Assembly (NCBI RefSeq): GCF_002302565.1
Contig: NZ_CP022382.1
Coordinates: 1,497,001 to 1,561,000, forward strand
Reading direction: 5' to 3'
DNA: 64,000 nucleotides
Source of the DNA: Capnocytophaga canimorsus
Lineage (GTDB): Bacteria; Bacteroidota; Bacteroidia; Flavobacteriales; Flavobacteriaceae
The position numbers and the translations under genes are program-made. Under the pieces are notes generated by a model. That model was given only the letters and a program-made list of their open reading frames with translations, made no database searches and was not told where the DNA came from. Below, piece by piece: positions 1 to 8,708 of the stretch (its first letter is position 1; every line of letters begins with the position of its first letter).

Positions 1-119
1 TTGGCATTACTACCCACCAAGATAACTTACTGCGTTTTTTTTAATAGGAAGCAACCTCCCCAACACTAAAATTAAACGGGCAGATTACTATTTTTGAGAA
101 GTATGTAAAATTGTTGTGA

Positions 120-151
120 CAAATATAGGTGATTATTTCGGCTTTTGCAAA
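120..151 (-). promoter_or_regulatory. Consensus flavobacterial promoter reading out of the left edge
   Basis: Read on the minus strand there is a TTTG box (148-151) and a TATATTTG box (120-127) separated by 20 bases, matching the Bacteroidota -33/-7 consensus TTTG...TAnnTTTG. It would drive a leftward gene whose coding part lies at or beyond base 1. An ATG in the minus direction is seen at bases 5-7, but too little follows to name a product. Confidence 0.45.
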
Positions 152-220
152 TAGAAATCTTTAAATTATATCCTTGATTTATAATATTTTCTACTATTTC
201 GTTTTCGATAAAAATAAAAA

Positions 221-246
221 AGCCACTTCAATGATTGAAGTGACTT
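221..246 (-). terminator. Terminator of the polysaccharide/rml operon
   Basis: An inverted repeat (AGCCACTTCAAT / ATTGAAGTGACT, one G-T pair) has an A-run on its left and a T-run on its right, so it can stop transcription from either side. It lies about 24 bases beyond the rmlB stop codon and is the first good hairpin after the long minus-strand operon. Confidence 0.7.
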
Positions 247-269
247 TTACGCATTTTCTATAACTAATA

Positions 270-1328
270 CTACCTATTTTTATACATCTGGTCGTAATAT
301 TTTTGGTAGTCGCCACTGGTGATAGTATCTAGCCATTCTTGATTTTGCAGATACCAAGCTACGGTACGCTGAATTCCCTCTTCGAACTGTAAGGAAGGTT
401 CCCAACCAAGTTCTTCTTTAATTTTTGTAGCGTCAATAGCATAACGAAGGTCGTGCCCTGCTCGGTCAGTAACAAACGTAATGAGTTTTTCTGAGCTTCC
501 TTCAGGGCGACCTAGCTGCTTATCTACTTCTTTGATGATGACGCGTATCAAGTCGATGTTTTTCCACTCGTTAAAGCCCCCGATGTTGTATGTATCGCCA
601 ATTTTACCCTTGTGGAATATTACGTCAATTGCTCTGGCGTGGTCTTCAACGTAGAGCCAATCTCGCACGTTTTCACCTCGTCCGTAAACGGGTAGCGGCT
701 TATTACTGCGAATGTTATTGATGAATAGGGGGATTAATTTTTCAGGAAACTGATAGCTTCCGTAGTTATTGGAGCAGTTGGAGATAACTGTCGGAAGTCC
801 GTAGGTATCTTGATAAGCTCGAACGAAGTGGTCGGACGAGGCTTTCGATGCCGAATAGGGCGAATGTGGGTCGTACTTTGTGTTTTCTGTAAAAAGCGTA
901 TTGTCCATCTGCAAAGCACCATACACTTCATCGGTGGAGACGTGATAGAACAGTTTCCCGTCCCAATTGCCGTTCCAAACCTCACGTGCTGCCTGTAGAA
1001 GTGATAGCGTACCCATAACATTGGTCTTCGCGAAGGTGAAAGGGTCTTTAATGCTGCGGTCTACGTGGCTTTCTGCTGCCAAATGGATTATTCCGCTGAT
1101 GTTTTTGCTCTCGATGAGTTGCTTCATAGCCTGAAAGTCGCAGATATCAGCCTTTACGAACTCGTAGTTAGGTGATTTCTCTACATCTTTGAGGTTTTCC
1201 AAGTTTCCGGCATACGTTAGTAAATCCAAATTGATGATTCTGTAGTCAGGATATTTGTTTACAAACAACCGAACCACGTGCGAGCCTATAAATCCAGCTC
1301 CGCCTGTTATTAAAATGTTTTTTTTCAT
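270..1328 (-). CDS. rmlB: dTDP-glucose 4,6-dehydratase RmlB
   Basis: Converts dTDP-glucose to dTDP-4-keto-6-deoxyglucose, the second step of dTDP-L-rhamnose synthesis, in the cytoplasm. The 352-aa protein is an extended short-chain dehydrogenase: the NAD-binding GGAGFIGSH motif is at residues 9-17, the TDE triad of this family at 132-134, and the catalytic YSASK at 158-162. Length is normal for RmlB. It is the last gene of the operon before the terminator at 221-246. The other three rml genes lie upstream but are interrupted by a four-helix-bundle gene and an orphan gene. The ATG start directly precedes the nucleotide-binding strand. Confidence 0.96.
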   Translation of the reverse strand: MKKNILITGGAGFIGSHVVRLFVNKYPDYRIINLDLLTYAGNLENLKDVEKSPNYEFVKADICDFQAMKQLIESKNISGIIHLAAESHVDRSIKDPFTFAKTNVMGTLSLLQAAREVWNGNWDGKLFYHVSTDEVYGALQMDNTLFTENTKYDPHSPYSASKASSDHFVRAYQDTYGLPTVISNCSNNYGSYQFPEKLIPLFINNIRSNKPLPVYGRGENVRDWLYVEDHARAIDVIFHKGKIGDTYNIGGFNEWKNIDLIRVIIKEVDKQLGRPEGSSEKLITFVTDRAGHDLRYAIDATKIKEELGWEPSLQFEEGIQRTVAWYLQNQEWLDTITSGDYQKYYDQMYKNR

Positions 1329-1352
1329 TTGAAGTGTTTTTTTGTTAAGGAT

Positions 1353-1745
1353 AAAGGATAAAGTGGAAAGGATAAAAAATGCTAAGTTGATTTTTTTCTC
1401 ATTTTTGAATGTATGGCACCTATAATGCTCATCAACTCCTTACTTTCTTGCTCCAAATCTTTCCAATTCCTATTATCGTCATAAATTCTAATAAGTATTC
1501 GTATCCAATAGTTTGTTTCTCTTATCTCTTTCAAGCAGATGCCAATTTTATTGGTAAAGTCGGCTTGTGATACTGCTCCTTGCGATTCTTCGTAGTTGGC
1601 TCCGACAGAAGTTGCCGACCTTATCAGCTGATGGGCAATCAATTTGTACTCAATGCCAATAGGAAGCTTTCTGACTTCGTTAATGGCTGATATGGAGAAT
1701 TCAAATAACCGATTTTGAAGGTTTATACTTTTCACTTTATCCTTT
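1353..1745. mobile_element. Possible four-helix-bundle cassette with 13-bp inverted ends
   Basis: AAAGGATAAAGTG at 1353-1365 and its exact complement CACTTTATCCTTT at 1733-1745 bracket the four-helix-bundle gene that separates rmlD from rmlB. The GTG start of that gene (1733-1735) lies inside the right repeat. Two more copies of the core word occur near an IS1595 remnant at 42926-42937 and 42960-42971. This suggests a small inserted unit. No target-site duplication was established, so its mobility is inference. Confidence 0.35.
1382..1735 (-). CDS. Four-helix-bundle protein (23S rRNA IVS-type family)
   Basis: A 117-aa helical protein of the four helix bundle / S23 family (TIGR02436-like). 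Members occur in 23S rRNA intervening sequences and scattered through Bacteroidota genomes, often in polysaccharide loci; their function is not established. Visible family features are an LxxRLFEF-type first helix, the segment around IRSATSVGANYEES in the middle and KEIRETNYWIRIL in the third helix. The start is GTG and falls within an inverted repeat that flanks the gene. It splits rmlD from rmlB, while both neighbours remain full length, so insertion was between genes and not within one. Confidence 0.85.
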   Translation of the reverse strand: MKSINLQNRLFEFSISAINEVRKLPIGIEYKLIAHQLIRSATSVGANYEESQGAVSQADFTNKIGICLKEIRETNYWIRILIRIYDDNRNWKDLEQESKELMSIIGAIHSKMRKKST

Positions 1746-1757
1746 ATACTTTTTATT

Positions 1758-2597
1758 TTATTTCCCTTTTAAAGCCTCTTTCCAATGTGAAATTGTATAA
1801 TTAAAATCGTTTTTTAGTTTTGATTTGTCCAAAACCGAATAACTTGGACGTTTTACCTTACTTGGGAACTCGCTCGACAAGCAAGGTTTAACCAGACAAT
1901 CATTCCCCGACATACGAACGATTTCGGTAGCGAAGTCGAACCACGAGCATACGCCTTCATTTGAGAAATGATACACCTCGCGTTTTTTGCACAAATCTTT
2001 CTCAATGATATGGACGATAAATGCAGCTAAGTCACGAGCATTTGTGGGCGTCCCAACTTGGTCGAAAACTACTTTGAGTTCATTGCGTTCAGAACTCAAT
2101 CGTTGAATGGTTTTGACGAAGTTATGCCCAAAGGAAAGCGAGTACAACCACGAGGTTCTGATGATAAGATAATCGATATCCGCATTCTGAATGGCTTTTT
2201 CGCCCTCTAATTTCGTTCGTCCGTAAATTCCCAGCGGTTCCGTAGGGTCTGCTTCAGAGTAAGGCGTGTTTTTAGTACCTCCAAAAACGTAATCCGTTGA
2301 TATATGAATAAGAGAAGCGTTGTTTTCCCTGCAGACTTCTGCCAAGCAGCCTACTGCGATGTTATTTATCAGGTTGGCGGTTTGTATGTCGTCTTCTGCC
2401 TTGTCCACGTTGGTATATGCGGCACAATTAACCACAATCTGAATGTTATTTTTCTTTACGAAATCCGAAATTGCCTGTCGGTCGGTAATGTCCAAGTCCG
2501 AAGCATCTGTAAAGAAGTAATTTTTGGTTTTTCCTTGAATATTCTGAATTTCAGAGCCTAATTGTCCGTCAGCTCCTGTAATTAATATGTTTTTCAT
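1758..2597 (-). CDS. rmlD: dTDP-4-dehydrorhamnose reductase RmlD
   Basis: Reduces dTDP-4-keto-L-rhamnose to dTDP-L-rhamnose, the last step of the pathway. The 279-aa protein begins with the family NAD(P)-binding motif GADGQLG (residues 8-14), has the STDYVFGG segment and the catalytic YGRTK in the middle, and has the usual RmlD length. It lies 14 bases after rmlC and 22 bases before the four-helix-bundle gene. Together with rmlC it forms the undisturbed core of the rml set here. Confidence 0.95.
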   Translation of the reverse strand: MKNILITGADGQLGSEIQNIQGKTKNYFFTDASDLDITDRQAISDFVKKNNIQIVVNCAAYTNVDKAEDDIQTANLINNIAVGCLAEVCRENNASLIHISTDYVFGGTKNTPYSEADPTEPLGIYGRTKLEGEKAIQNADIDYLIIRTSWLYSLSFGHNFVKTIQRLSSERNELKVVFDQVGTPTNARDLAAFIVHIIEKDLCKKREVYHFSNEGVCSWFDFATEIVRMSGNDCLVKPCLSSEFPSKVKRPSYSVLDKSKLKNDFNYTISHWKEALKGK

Positions 2598-2611
2598 TGT
2601 CTAAAATCGCA

Positions 2612-3181
2612 TTATTCGTATAGGTTTACATCAAAATCGAAGTGAAAAGCATCTTTCAGCAAGGGGCTTTCTTTGTCTTTTTGCGAAAGAATAATATTTT
2701 GATGAGGGATTTTCCAATCGATTTGCAATGCAGGGTCGTTCCACAGAACGCTTCCTTCCTCCTTTGGATTGTAGTAATTGTCGCACTTATATTGAAAAAT
2801 GACTTCCTCGCTCAGCACGGCAAATCCGTGAGCAAAACCTCTAGGAACGAACAATTGTCGCTTGTTTTCGGCAGAAAGCTCAACAGCTACGTGTTTACCA
2901 AAAGTAGGCGAACCTTTGCGGATATCGACCGCAACGTCCAAAACCTTTCCTACTACTACGCGTACCAATTTCGACTGCGAAAACGGAGGTTTCTGAAAGT
3001 GCAATCCCCTTACCACACCGTAACGCGATTTTGATTCGTTATCCTGTACGAAAGTTGTTTTACAAACTTGTTCCACGAACTTTTCTTGTGAAAACGACTC
3101 AAAAAAGTATCCGCGCTCATCGCCGAAAATTTCAGGTTCAATGATGATAACGTCTTTTATTTCTGTTTGGATTATGTTCAT
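2612..3181 (-). CDS. rmlC: dTDP-4-dehydrorhamnose 3,5-epimerase RmlC
   Basis: Epimerises carbons 3 and 5 of dTDP-4-keto-6-deoxyglucose. The 189-aa cupin protein shows the RmlC signature with the catalytic histidine in GVVRGLHFQ (His61), followed by QSKLVRVVVGKVLDVAVDIR and the KCDNYYNPKEEG segment that carries the catalytic tyrosine. Length and ATG start are standard. It lies between rmlD and an orphan 112-aa gene, with about 80 bases before that gene. Confidence 0.95.
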   Translation of the reverse strand: MNIIQTEIKDVIIIEPEIFGDERGYFFESFSQEKFVEQVCKTTFVQDNESKSRYGVVRGLHFQKPPFSQSKLVRVVVGKVLDVAVDIRKGSPTFGKHVAVELSAENKRQLFVPRGFAHGFAVLSEEVIFQYKCDNYYNPKEEGSVLWNDPALQIDWKIPHQNIILSQKDKESPLLKDAFHFDFDVNLYE

Positions 3182-3261
3182 AGTGCTGTTGCTTTTCAGA
3201 TGTATTTCTGTTTGTAACTGATTTTGAATTTATTTTTCTCTCAAATATATCTTTTGGATTG

Positions 3262-3600
3262 CTATTCTGTGAACTCATTAGTTACATCTTTCCAGTTAGG
3301 CTCGTTATAGTCGAAGTTTTCATCATAATAGATAACTTTGAAAACAGGGACAGCTTCTTCAGGACTATTAAAAAATCGTTTGAAATGCTGAAAAATCACA
3401 TCTGATTGATATAACCTAATTTCTACACCCCATTTCCAACCGTTTTCTGTTTCCATTTCAGCCATTTGGATATAATTTGGTTGTTTGTCATCACTCAAAA
3501 CAACAAAACCTTCCTCGTAAATGCTTTTATTTAGAAAATCCTCCAAATCTTCCCAAGAAATTGCCTCTTGGTCTCTGAATTCTGTGCTTATTATCTTCAT
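3262..3600 (-). CDS. Hypothetical protein inside the rml operon
   Basis: A 112-aa soluble, acidic protein that I do not recognise. It has no signal peptide and no transmembrane segment, is rich in Glu, Asp, Trp and Tyr, and contains a central NGWKWGVEIRLYQSD strand pattern that suggests a small alpha/beta fold. It sits between rmlC and rmlA, 80 bases from the first and 75 from the second, which is wider spacing than elsewhere in the operon and suggests a later insertion. There is no sign of a role in rhamnose synthesis; an immunity-like protein is possible but unproven. Confidence 0.7.
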   Translation of the reverse strand: MKIISTEFRDQEAISWEDLEDFLNKSIYEEGFVVLSDDKQPNYIQMAEMETENGWKWGVEIRLYQSDVIFQHFKRFFNSPEEAVPVFKVIYYDENFDYNEPNWKDVTNEFTE

Positions 3601-3675
3601 TTTTTTGTTTTATTTGTGTGAAATGGTTTCCTATTTGAAAGTTAATCCATTTTTAGTAAGTAGAAAATTGAAAAG

Positions 3676-4548
3676 TTATTTAATCAACTCTAACAAATAT
3701 TGCCCGTATTGATTTTTGAGCATTGGTTGGGCTAACTCTCGGATTTTTTCGGCAGAAATCCAGCCTTTTTTGTAGGCAATTTCTTCCAAACACGATATTT
3801 TAAGTCCTTGTCTTTTCTCAATAGTTTCCACGAAGTTGGAAGCCTCTGAAAGTGAATCGTGTGTGCCTGTGTCAAGCCACGCAAAACCTCGTCCTAATAG
3901 CTGTACTTTCAGTTCGTTGTCTTTCAAAAACTCCTGATTTACTGTGGTAATTTCTAATTCTCCTCTCGCCGAAGGTTTTATGTTTTTAGCTACATTTACA
4001 ACTTTATTCGGATAGAAATACAGCCCAACCACGGCGTAATGCGATTTTGGTTTTTCGGGTTTCTCTTCGATGGAAAGTACGTTTCCTTCTGCATCAAATT
4101 CGGCAACTCCGTAACGTTCAGGGTCTTTGACGTAGTAACCGAAAACGGTTGCTTTACGCTCTTTTTCAGCGGTTTCAACGGATTGCAGAAGCATTTTGGT
4201 GAAACTTTGTCCGTAGAAAATATTATCGCCTAATACGAGGCAAACATCATCATTTCCAATGAATTGCTCTCCGATGATGAAGGCTTGTGCCAGTCCGTCA
4301 GGTGAGGGTTGCTCAGCATAACTAATTGAAATTCCGTAGTCGCTACCATCACCTAAAAGTCGTTGAAAACCAGGCAAGTCTTGCGGGGTCGAAATCACCA
4401 AAACTTCACGAATACCTGCCAACATCAGCACCGAAAGTGGATAGTAAACCATCGGTTTGTCATATATAGGTAGTAACTGCTTTGAAATACCTTTTGTAAT
4501 AGGGTAAAGCCTTGTTCCTGAGCCTCCTGCGAGAATAATTCCTTTCAT
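3676..4548 (-). CDS. rmlA: Glucose-1-phosphate thymidylyltransferase RmlA
   Basis: Makes dTDP-glucose from dTTP and glucose 1-phosphate, committing carbon to dTDP-rhamnose. The 290-aa sequence starts with the nucleotidyltransferase signature [19 protein letters not shown], followed by [12 protein letters not shown], the metal-site region LGDNIFYG and the EEKP segment, all typical of long-type RmlA. It follows the PglF/WbpM-like gene by only 13 bases, so both sugar pathways appear co-transcribed. Confidence 0.96.
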   Translation of the reverse strand: MKGIILAGGSGTRLYPITKGISKQLLPIYDKPMVYYPLSVLMLAGIREVLVISTPQDLPGFQRLLGDGSDYGISISYAEQPSPDGLAQAFIIGEQFIGNDDVCLVLGDNIFYGQSFTKMLLQSVETAEKERKATVFGYYVKDPERYGVAEFDAEGNVLSIEEKPEKPKSHYAVVGLYFYPNKVVNVAKNIKPSARGELEITTVNQEFLKDNELKVQLLGRGFAWLDTGTHDSLSEASNFVETIEKRQGLKISCLEEIAYKKGWISAEKIRELAQPMLKNQYGQYLLELIK

Positions 4549-4561
4549 AGTATTTAATATT

Positions 4562-6487
4562 TTAGTCTATCTTATTTTTATCTAACACTTCAAAAACGGA
4601 ATTATTGCTTTTAAACTCCTTGACAATCATTTTTAAACATCGAACAACCTCCATTTTATCTGTTGTTTTTGCTGCGTTGATTAATTTTTCAGAAAGGCTA
4701 TCAATTTCTTCGAATTCCATAGCCATATCCTTAGAAATCATAATTTTTTCGTGATGTGTAGGCAACGTTTTAGTGTCATCACTCAAAAGCTCTTCATACA
4801 ATTTCTCACCGGGTCTGAGTCCTGTATAAACTATTTTTATATCAACATTGGGCTCTAAACCAGATAGTTTTATCATCCGATTTGCTAAATTCAAAATTTT
4901 GACAGGTTCTCCCATATCAAAAACAAAAATTTCTCCTCCTTTACCCATAACACCTGCTTGAAGAACAAGCTCACAGGCTTCAGGAATCGTCATAAAATAA
5001 CGAACAATATCTGGGTGCGTAATGGTAACAGGACCTCCTTTTTCAATTTGTTTTCTAAAATGCGGAATTACAGAACCGTTCGAACCTAAAACATTACCAA
5101 ATCGGGTCGTGATAAACTTAGTGGTATTATCACTGCAATTCTGTAAGGCTTGTACAAAAAGCTCAGCAACTCGTTTGGAAGCCCCCATAACATTAGTAGG
5201 ATTAACGGCTTTATCGGTAGAAACCATCACAAATCGGTTTACCTTGAACTTGCTTGATAGTAGCGCTACATTTTTAGTCCCTTGTACATTGGCAAAAATA
5301 GCTTCGTGAGGATTTTCTTCCGTTAAAGGAACGTGCTTATAAGCCGCTGCGTGATAAACCATTGAGAAATTATATTCTGAAAAAACACTTTCAAGCCTAC
5401 TTCGGTTGGAAATATCTCCAAGAATAAATTTGAAGGCAATGTGCGGAAATTTCTCCTTCATTTCCAATTCAATATCATACAGAGGTGTTTCTGCCTGATC
5501 AAAAATAACAATCAAGGCAGGAGAGAAATGAGCAACTTGATTTACAATTTCGCTACCTATTGAACCTGCACCACCAGTAACTAATATATTTTTACCATTA
5601 TGTCTTAACTTAACCTGTTCGTTTTCTATAACTATAGGTTTGCGACCAAGTAAGTCCTCTATTTGTAAGTTACGTATGTTAATATCTTGATTAGGACGTA
5701 ATTTCTGTACAGCAGGAGCCTTAAAAACCCGTAAATCTTTCTCTAAAAAGAAATTAACCCAAGTACTCATTTCCTCTTTAGAAAGTACATTTTTATTGAT
5801 TAGCACCCCATCTATGCCTAATTCCTCTTTATTGCTATTTTGTAATTTATCTTTCGTATAAATCTTTTTTCCCAGCAAAATAGCACGTTTTGAGTCAGTT
5901 CTTTGGGTTAAAAAACCAACAATGAAATAAGGCAGAGAAGGATTTCCTATAACAGCTTTAGCGATAGAAACTGCCTCTTCATCGACACCTAAAATCAGAA
6001 TCCTTCTTTTTGAAGAACTACGACGAAATTCGCGAGCCAAATAAAACAACTGTTTTACCAAAAAACGGAAAAAGAATAAAAAAATAAAGGACGTTCCGAA
6101 GTAGATAAACAGTAGCGGATTAAGAAATAATCTATATCCGTTAAAAGAGATGTTAATCAAGTTAATTACCCAAAGCACAAGAATAGTACAGACACTTGCT
6201 AAAAGTATTTTAAACAAATCAATAAACGTGGAATGCCTAATAATTCCTTTGAAGGTACGGAAAACGAGCATAAAAAACACATTGACCCCAATTATTAAAA
6301 GGTATTCCAAATAATAAGACGCTAAGTTTATGGAGCTAATTCCAAGAGCATCTAATACAGCCCAACAAACAAGCAAAGAAACTGCCAATAAAAATACATC
6401 TATCCCAAATATAATCCACCTTGGAAGATAACGAATATTGGAAAAATTTACAAAACTATCTGCTGTATGTGTTCTTTCTGTTGTCAT
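4562..6487 (-). CDS. PglF/WbpM/CapD-type membrane UDP-GlcNAc 4,6-dehydratase
   Basis: Expected to dehydrate UDP-N-acetylglucosamine to the UDP-4-keto-6-deoxy sugar, the first step towards bacillosamine-type sugars. The 641-aa protein has four N-terminal membrane segments (about residues 25-150), a Rossmann-like middle domain, and a C-terminal SDR domain. The SDR domain shows GGAGSIGSE for NAD binding and the NVMGASKR segment, in which Met replaces the usual catalytic Tyr, as in WbpM/PglF. Length fits the long membrane subclass. The PglE-like aminotransferase gene lies 49 bases upstream and PglD- and PglC-like genes are further up, which supports bacillosamine-type chemistry over generic epimerisation. 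Confidence 0.88.
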   Translation of the reverse strand: MTTERTHTADSFVNFSNIRYLPRWIIFGIDVFLLAVSLLVCWAVLDALGISSINLASYYLEYLLIIGVNVFFMLVFRTFKGIIRHSTFIDLFKILLASVCTILVLWVINLINISFNGYRLFLNPLLFIYFGTSFIFLFFFRFLVKQLFYLAREFRRSSSKRRILILGVDEEAVSIAKAVIGNPSLPYFIVGFLTQRTDSKRAILLGKKIYTKDKLQNSNKEELGIDGVLINKNVLSKEEMSTWVNFFLEKDLRVFKAPAVQKLRPNQDINIRNLQIEDLLGRKPIVIENEQVKLRHNGKNILVTGGAGSIGSEIVNQVAHFSPALIVIFDQAETPLYDIELEMKEKFPHIAFKFILGDISNRSRLESVFSEYNFSMVYHAAAYKHVPLTEENPHEAIFANVQGTKNVALLSSKFKVNRFVMVSTDKAVNPTNVMGASKRVAELFVQALQNCSDNTTKFITTRFGNVLGSNGSVIPHFRKQIEKGGPVTITHPDIVRYFMTIPEACELVLQAGVMGKGGEIFVFDMGEPVKILNLANRMIKLSGLEPNVDIKIVYTGLRPGEKLYEELLSDDTKTLPTHHEKIMISKDMAMEFEEIDSLSEKLINAAKTTDKMEVVRCLKMIVKEFKSNNSVFEVLDKNKID

Positions 6488-6536
6488 TTTTTGGTAGTAT
6501 AAAATGGTTGATCTAATTTTATAACAATTTAACTCA

Positions 6537-7670
6537 CTATCTTTTCATTCCCACAATCACCTTGGCTATCCTTTCTCTTTCTTCATCGGTCATATTAGAG
6601 CCTGATGGTAAGCAAAGTCCGTTGTCAAAAAGGGTTTCGGATACTTTTCCACCGTAGTAAGGGGCATCGGCAAAGATGGGTTGTAAGTGCATCGGCTTCC
6701 ATAACGGACGCGACTCGATATTTTCCTCTAAAAACTTCAAACGCAAGTCTTCACGATGGAACCCTGCTTTGTCCTCATCAATGACAATTGCCGAAAGCCA
6801 ATGGTTGGAATAAAAATCCGAAGACGGCTCCGTAAACAAAGTTACGCCTTCTATATCTTTGAAAAGTGCTTTGTAAAAATCGTGATTGGCTCTTCTTTGA
6901 GCAATCCTTTCCTCCAAAACTTCCATTTGCCCTCGACCGATTCCCGCCGAAATATTACTCATTCTATAGTTGTACCCAATATGCGAATGCTGATAGTGCG
7001 GAGCATTATCCCTTGCCTGAGTGGAAAGAAATACAGCTTGGTCTTTCTGTTCCTGCGTTTTGCACACCAAAGCACCTCCTCCCGAAGTGGTTATGATTTT
7101 ATTTCCATTGAAACTCAAAATAGACATTTCTCCAAACGAACCGCATTTTTGCCCTTTATAAGTACTTCCAAGTGCCTCTGCTGCATCTTCCACTACTGGA
7201 ATTTCGTGTTTTTGGGCGATTTGTAGAATCTCGTCCAATTTTGCTGGCATTCCATAGAGATGCACCACGATAATCGCTTTGGGCTTTTTCCCTTTGGCAA
7301 TGCGATCTTGAATAGCCTCTTCCAAAGCCTGCGGACACATATTCCAAGTCTCGGGTTCGCTATCGATAAATACGGGTGTTGCCCCTTGATAGGCAATAGG
7401 ATTTGCCGATGCCGAGAAAGTCATACTTTGGCATATCACCTCATCTCCTGCCTTTACTCCAAGAATTATCAATGCCAAATGCAAAGCAGCCGTACCTGCC
7501 GAGAGAGCAGCAATCTTAGTATTTTCTCCAATAAATTTCTCTAAATCTAGCTCAAAATTATTGACATTCGGCCCTAAAGGAGCTACCCAATTTTCATCAA
7601 AAGCCTCGTGTATATACTTGAGTTCATTACCTCCCATATGCGGAGAGGAAAGCCATATTTTTGTGTTCAT
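6537..7670 (-). CDS. DegT/DnrJ/EryC1 sugar aminotransferase, PglE-like
   Basis: A PLP enzyme expected to add the 4-amino group to the UDP-4-keto-6-deoxy sugar made by the downstream PglF-like enzyme. The 377-aa sequence has the family start (IWLSSPHMGGNE), the EDAAEALGS segment that contacts PLP, and the Schiff-base lysine in SFNGNK (Lys191). The C-terminal RPLWKPMHLQP block is typical of the PglE/LegC-like branch. A 62-base gap separates it from the SDR gene upstream; no clear promoter was seen in it. Confidence 0.88.
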   Translation of the reverse strand: MNTKIWLSSPHMGGNELKYIHEAFDENWVAPLGPNVNNFELDLEKFIGENTKIAALSAGTAALHLALIILGVKAGDEVICQSMTFSASANPIAYQGATPVFIDSEPETWNMCPQALEEAIQDRIAKGKKPKAIIVVHLYGMPAKLDEILQIAQKHEIPVVEDAAEALGSTYKGQKCGSFGEMSILSFNGNKIITTSGGGALVCKTQEQKDQAVFLSTQARDNAPHYQHSHIGYNYRMSNISAGIGRGQMEVLEERIAQRRANHDFYKALFKDIEGVTLFTEPSSDFYSNHWLSAIVIDEDKAGFHREDLRLKFLEENIESRPLWKPMHLQPIFADAPYYGGKVSETLFDNGLCLPSGSNMTDEERERIAKVIVGMKR

Positions 7671-7732
7671 TGTACGTTTATTTTGAACTTTTATGCCCCT
7701 AAAAAAGACATTCTTTATAAAAACTAATCACA

Positions 7733-8476
7733 TCACTGCACACTATACCCACCATCTACAGCCAAATCTACACCAGTAATCCACTTGGATTTATCTGAAA
7801 TCAAAAACAAAACTGCTTGAGCTACATCTCTTGGTTCTCCGAACCCAAGAGGGTGCATATTCTGTATTTTTAATACATTTTCTTCACTAATGCTTTCTAG
7901 TATTTTAATTGACATATCCGTCTTTACCATTCCAGGAGAAATACAATTTACTCTAATTTTTTTAGGAGCTAATTCTAATGCTAAGGCCTTCATTACACCT
8001 ACCATTGCGTGTTTAGACATACAGTAAGCGGTCTTACCAACCTGTCCTAAATGCCCCATCACCGAACTGATAAAAACCAAACTCCCTCCATTGGGTGAAA
8101 AATTTCCTTTTTTTTGAAAAAACTTAGAAATCATTACAATAGGATAAGTATTAACTTCCATTACTTTTTCCAAAGTATTTTTTTTCAACAACTTAGAAGG
8201 CATAGTAGCTTCCATTCCTGCTGAATACACAAATCCGCTATAAGGCACACCATCTTTCATACTTTCAGATAAGGCTCTATCAAGCTCTTGTTCATTGGTT
8301 ACATCGACCGAATAAACTTGATGATTTCCGTCCTTACATTCATAAATTACATTGTTCAACTTATCTATATCTCGAGACATTAGTACCAAATCTGCCCCCT
8401 CTTTTGACAACGTAAGAGCAATCTCTTTACCCAAACCAGAAGAAGCTCCTACTACTAACACTTTTTTACGTTCCAT
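7733..8476 (-). CDS. SDR-family oxidoreductase (FabG-like) of the acyl module
   Basis: A classical short-chain dehydrogenase of 247 aa with the cofactor motif GASSGLG (10-16), the catalytic Ser at about 137-138, YCMSK (Tyr151, Lys155) and the C-terminal WITGVDLAVDGGYS. The fold is that of 3-oxoacyl-ACP reductases. Because two ACP genes and a KAS III gene lie next to it, reduction of a beta-keto acyl-ACP is the most likely role; a sugar-nucleotide substrate remains possible. It follows the second ACP gene by 6 bases, so the two are probably translated together. Confidence 0.85.
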   Translation of the reverse strand: MERKKVLVVGASSGLGKEIALTLSKEGADLVLMSRDIDKLNNVIYECKDGNHQVYSVDVTNEQELDRALSESMKDGVPYSGFVYSAGMEATMPSKLLKKNTLEKVMEVNTYPIVMISKFFQKKGNFSPNGGSLVFISSVMGHLGQVGKTAYCMSKHAMVGVMKALALELAPKKIRVNCISPGMVKTDMSIKILESISEENVLKIQNMHPLGFGEPRDVAQAVLFLISDKSKWITGVDLAVDGGYSVQ

Positions 8477-8482
8477 AGAGAA

Positions 8483-8701
8483 TTATCTTTGAATCATTTC
8501 TATAATTTTATCTATAGAAGTCATCTCCGATATTTCCTCGGGTTCAAAAGACTTATCAAATGCTTCTTCTATCTCAACAATAAGATTCAAATGACGAAGG
8601 GAATCCCAATTTTCTACTGTATTCTGACTGATCTCTACTGGAAAATCCGAAATATTCATTTCAAATACATTAGCCATTATTTCTACTATTTTTTCTCTCA
8701 T
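8483..8701 (-). CDS. Acyl carrier protein (second of two)
   Basis: A 72-aa acidic helical carrier protein. The phosphopantetheine attachment serine is Ser34 in NWDSLRHLNL, followed by the acidic helix II region VEIEEAFD that partner enzymes recognise. Its sequence differs clearly from housekeeping AcpP and from the other ACP of this locus. It lies between the FkbH-like gene (7 bases upstream) and the SDR gene. FkbH proteins load a three-carbon glyceryl unit on a discrete ACP, so this ACP is the natural candidate partner. That pairing is inference. Confidence 0.85.
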   Translation of the reverse strand: MREKIVEIMANVFEMNISDFPVEISQNTVENWDSLRHLNLIVEIEEAFDKSFEPEEISEMTSIDKIIEMIQR

Positions 8702-8708
8702 TTTTTTA

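Noticed and set aside
6756..7544. Several open frames opposite the aminotransferase gene
   Set aside because: They are shadows of the well-supported minus-strand gene, with no recognisable domain.
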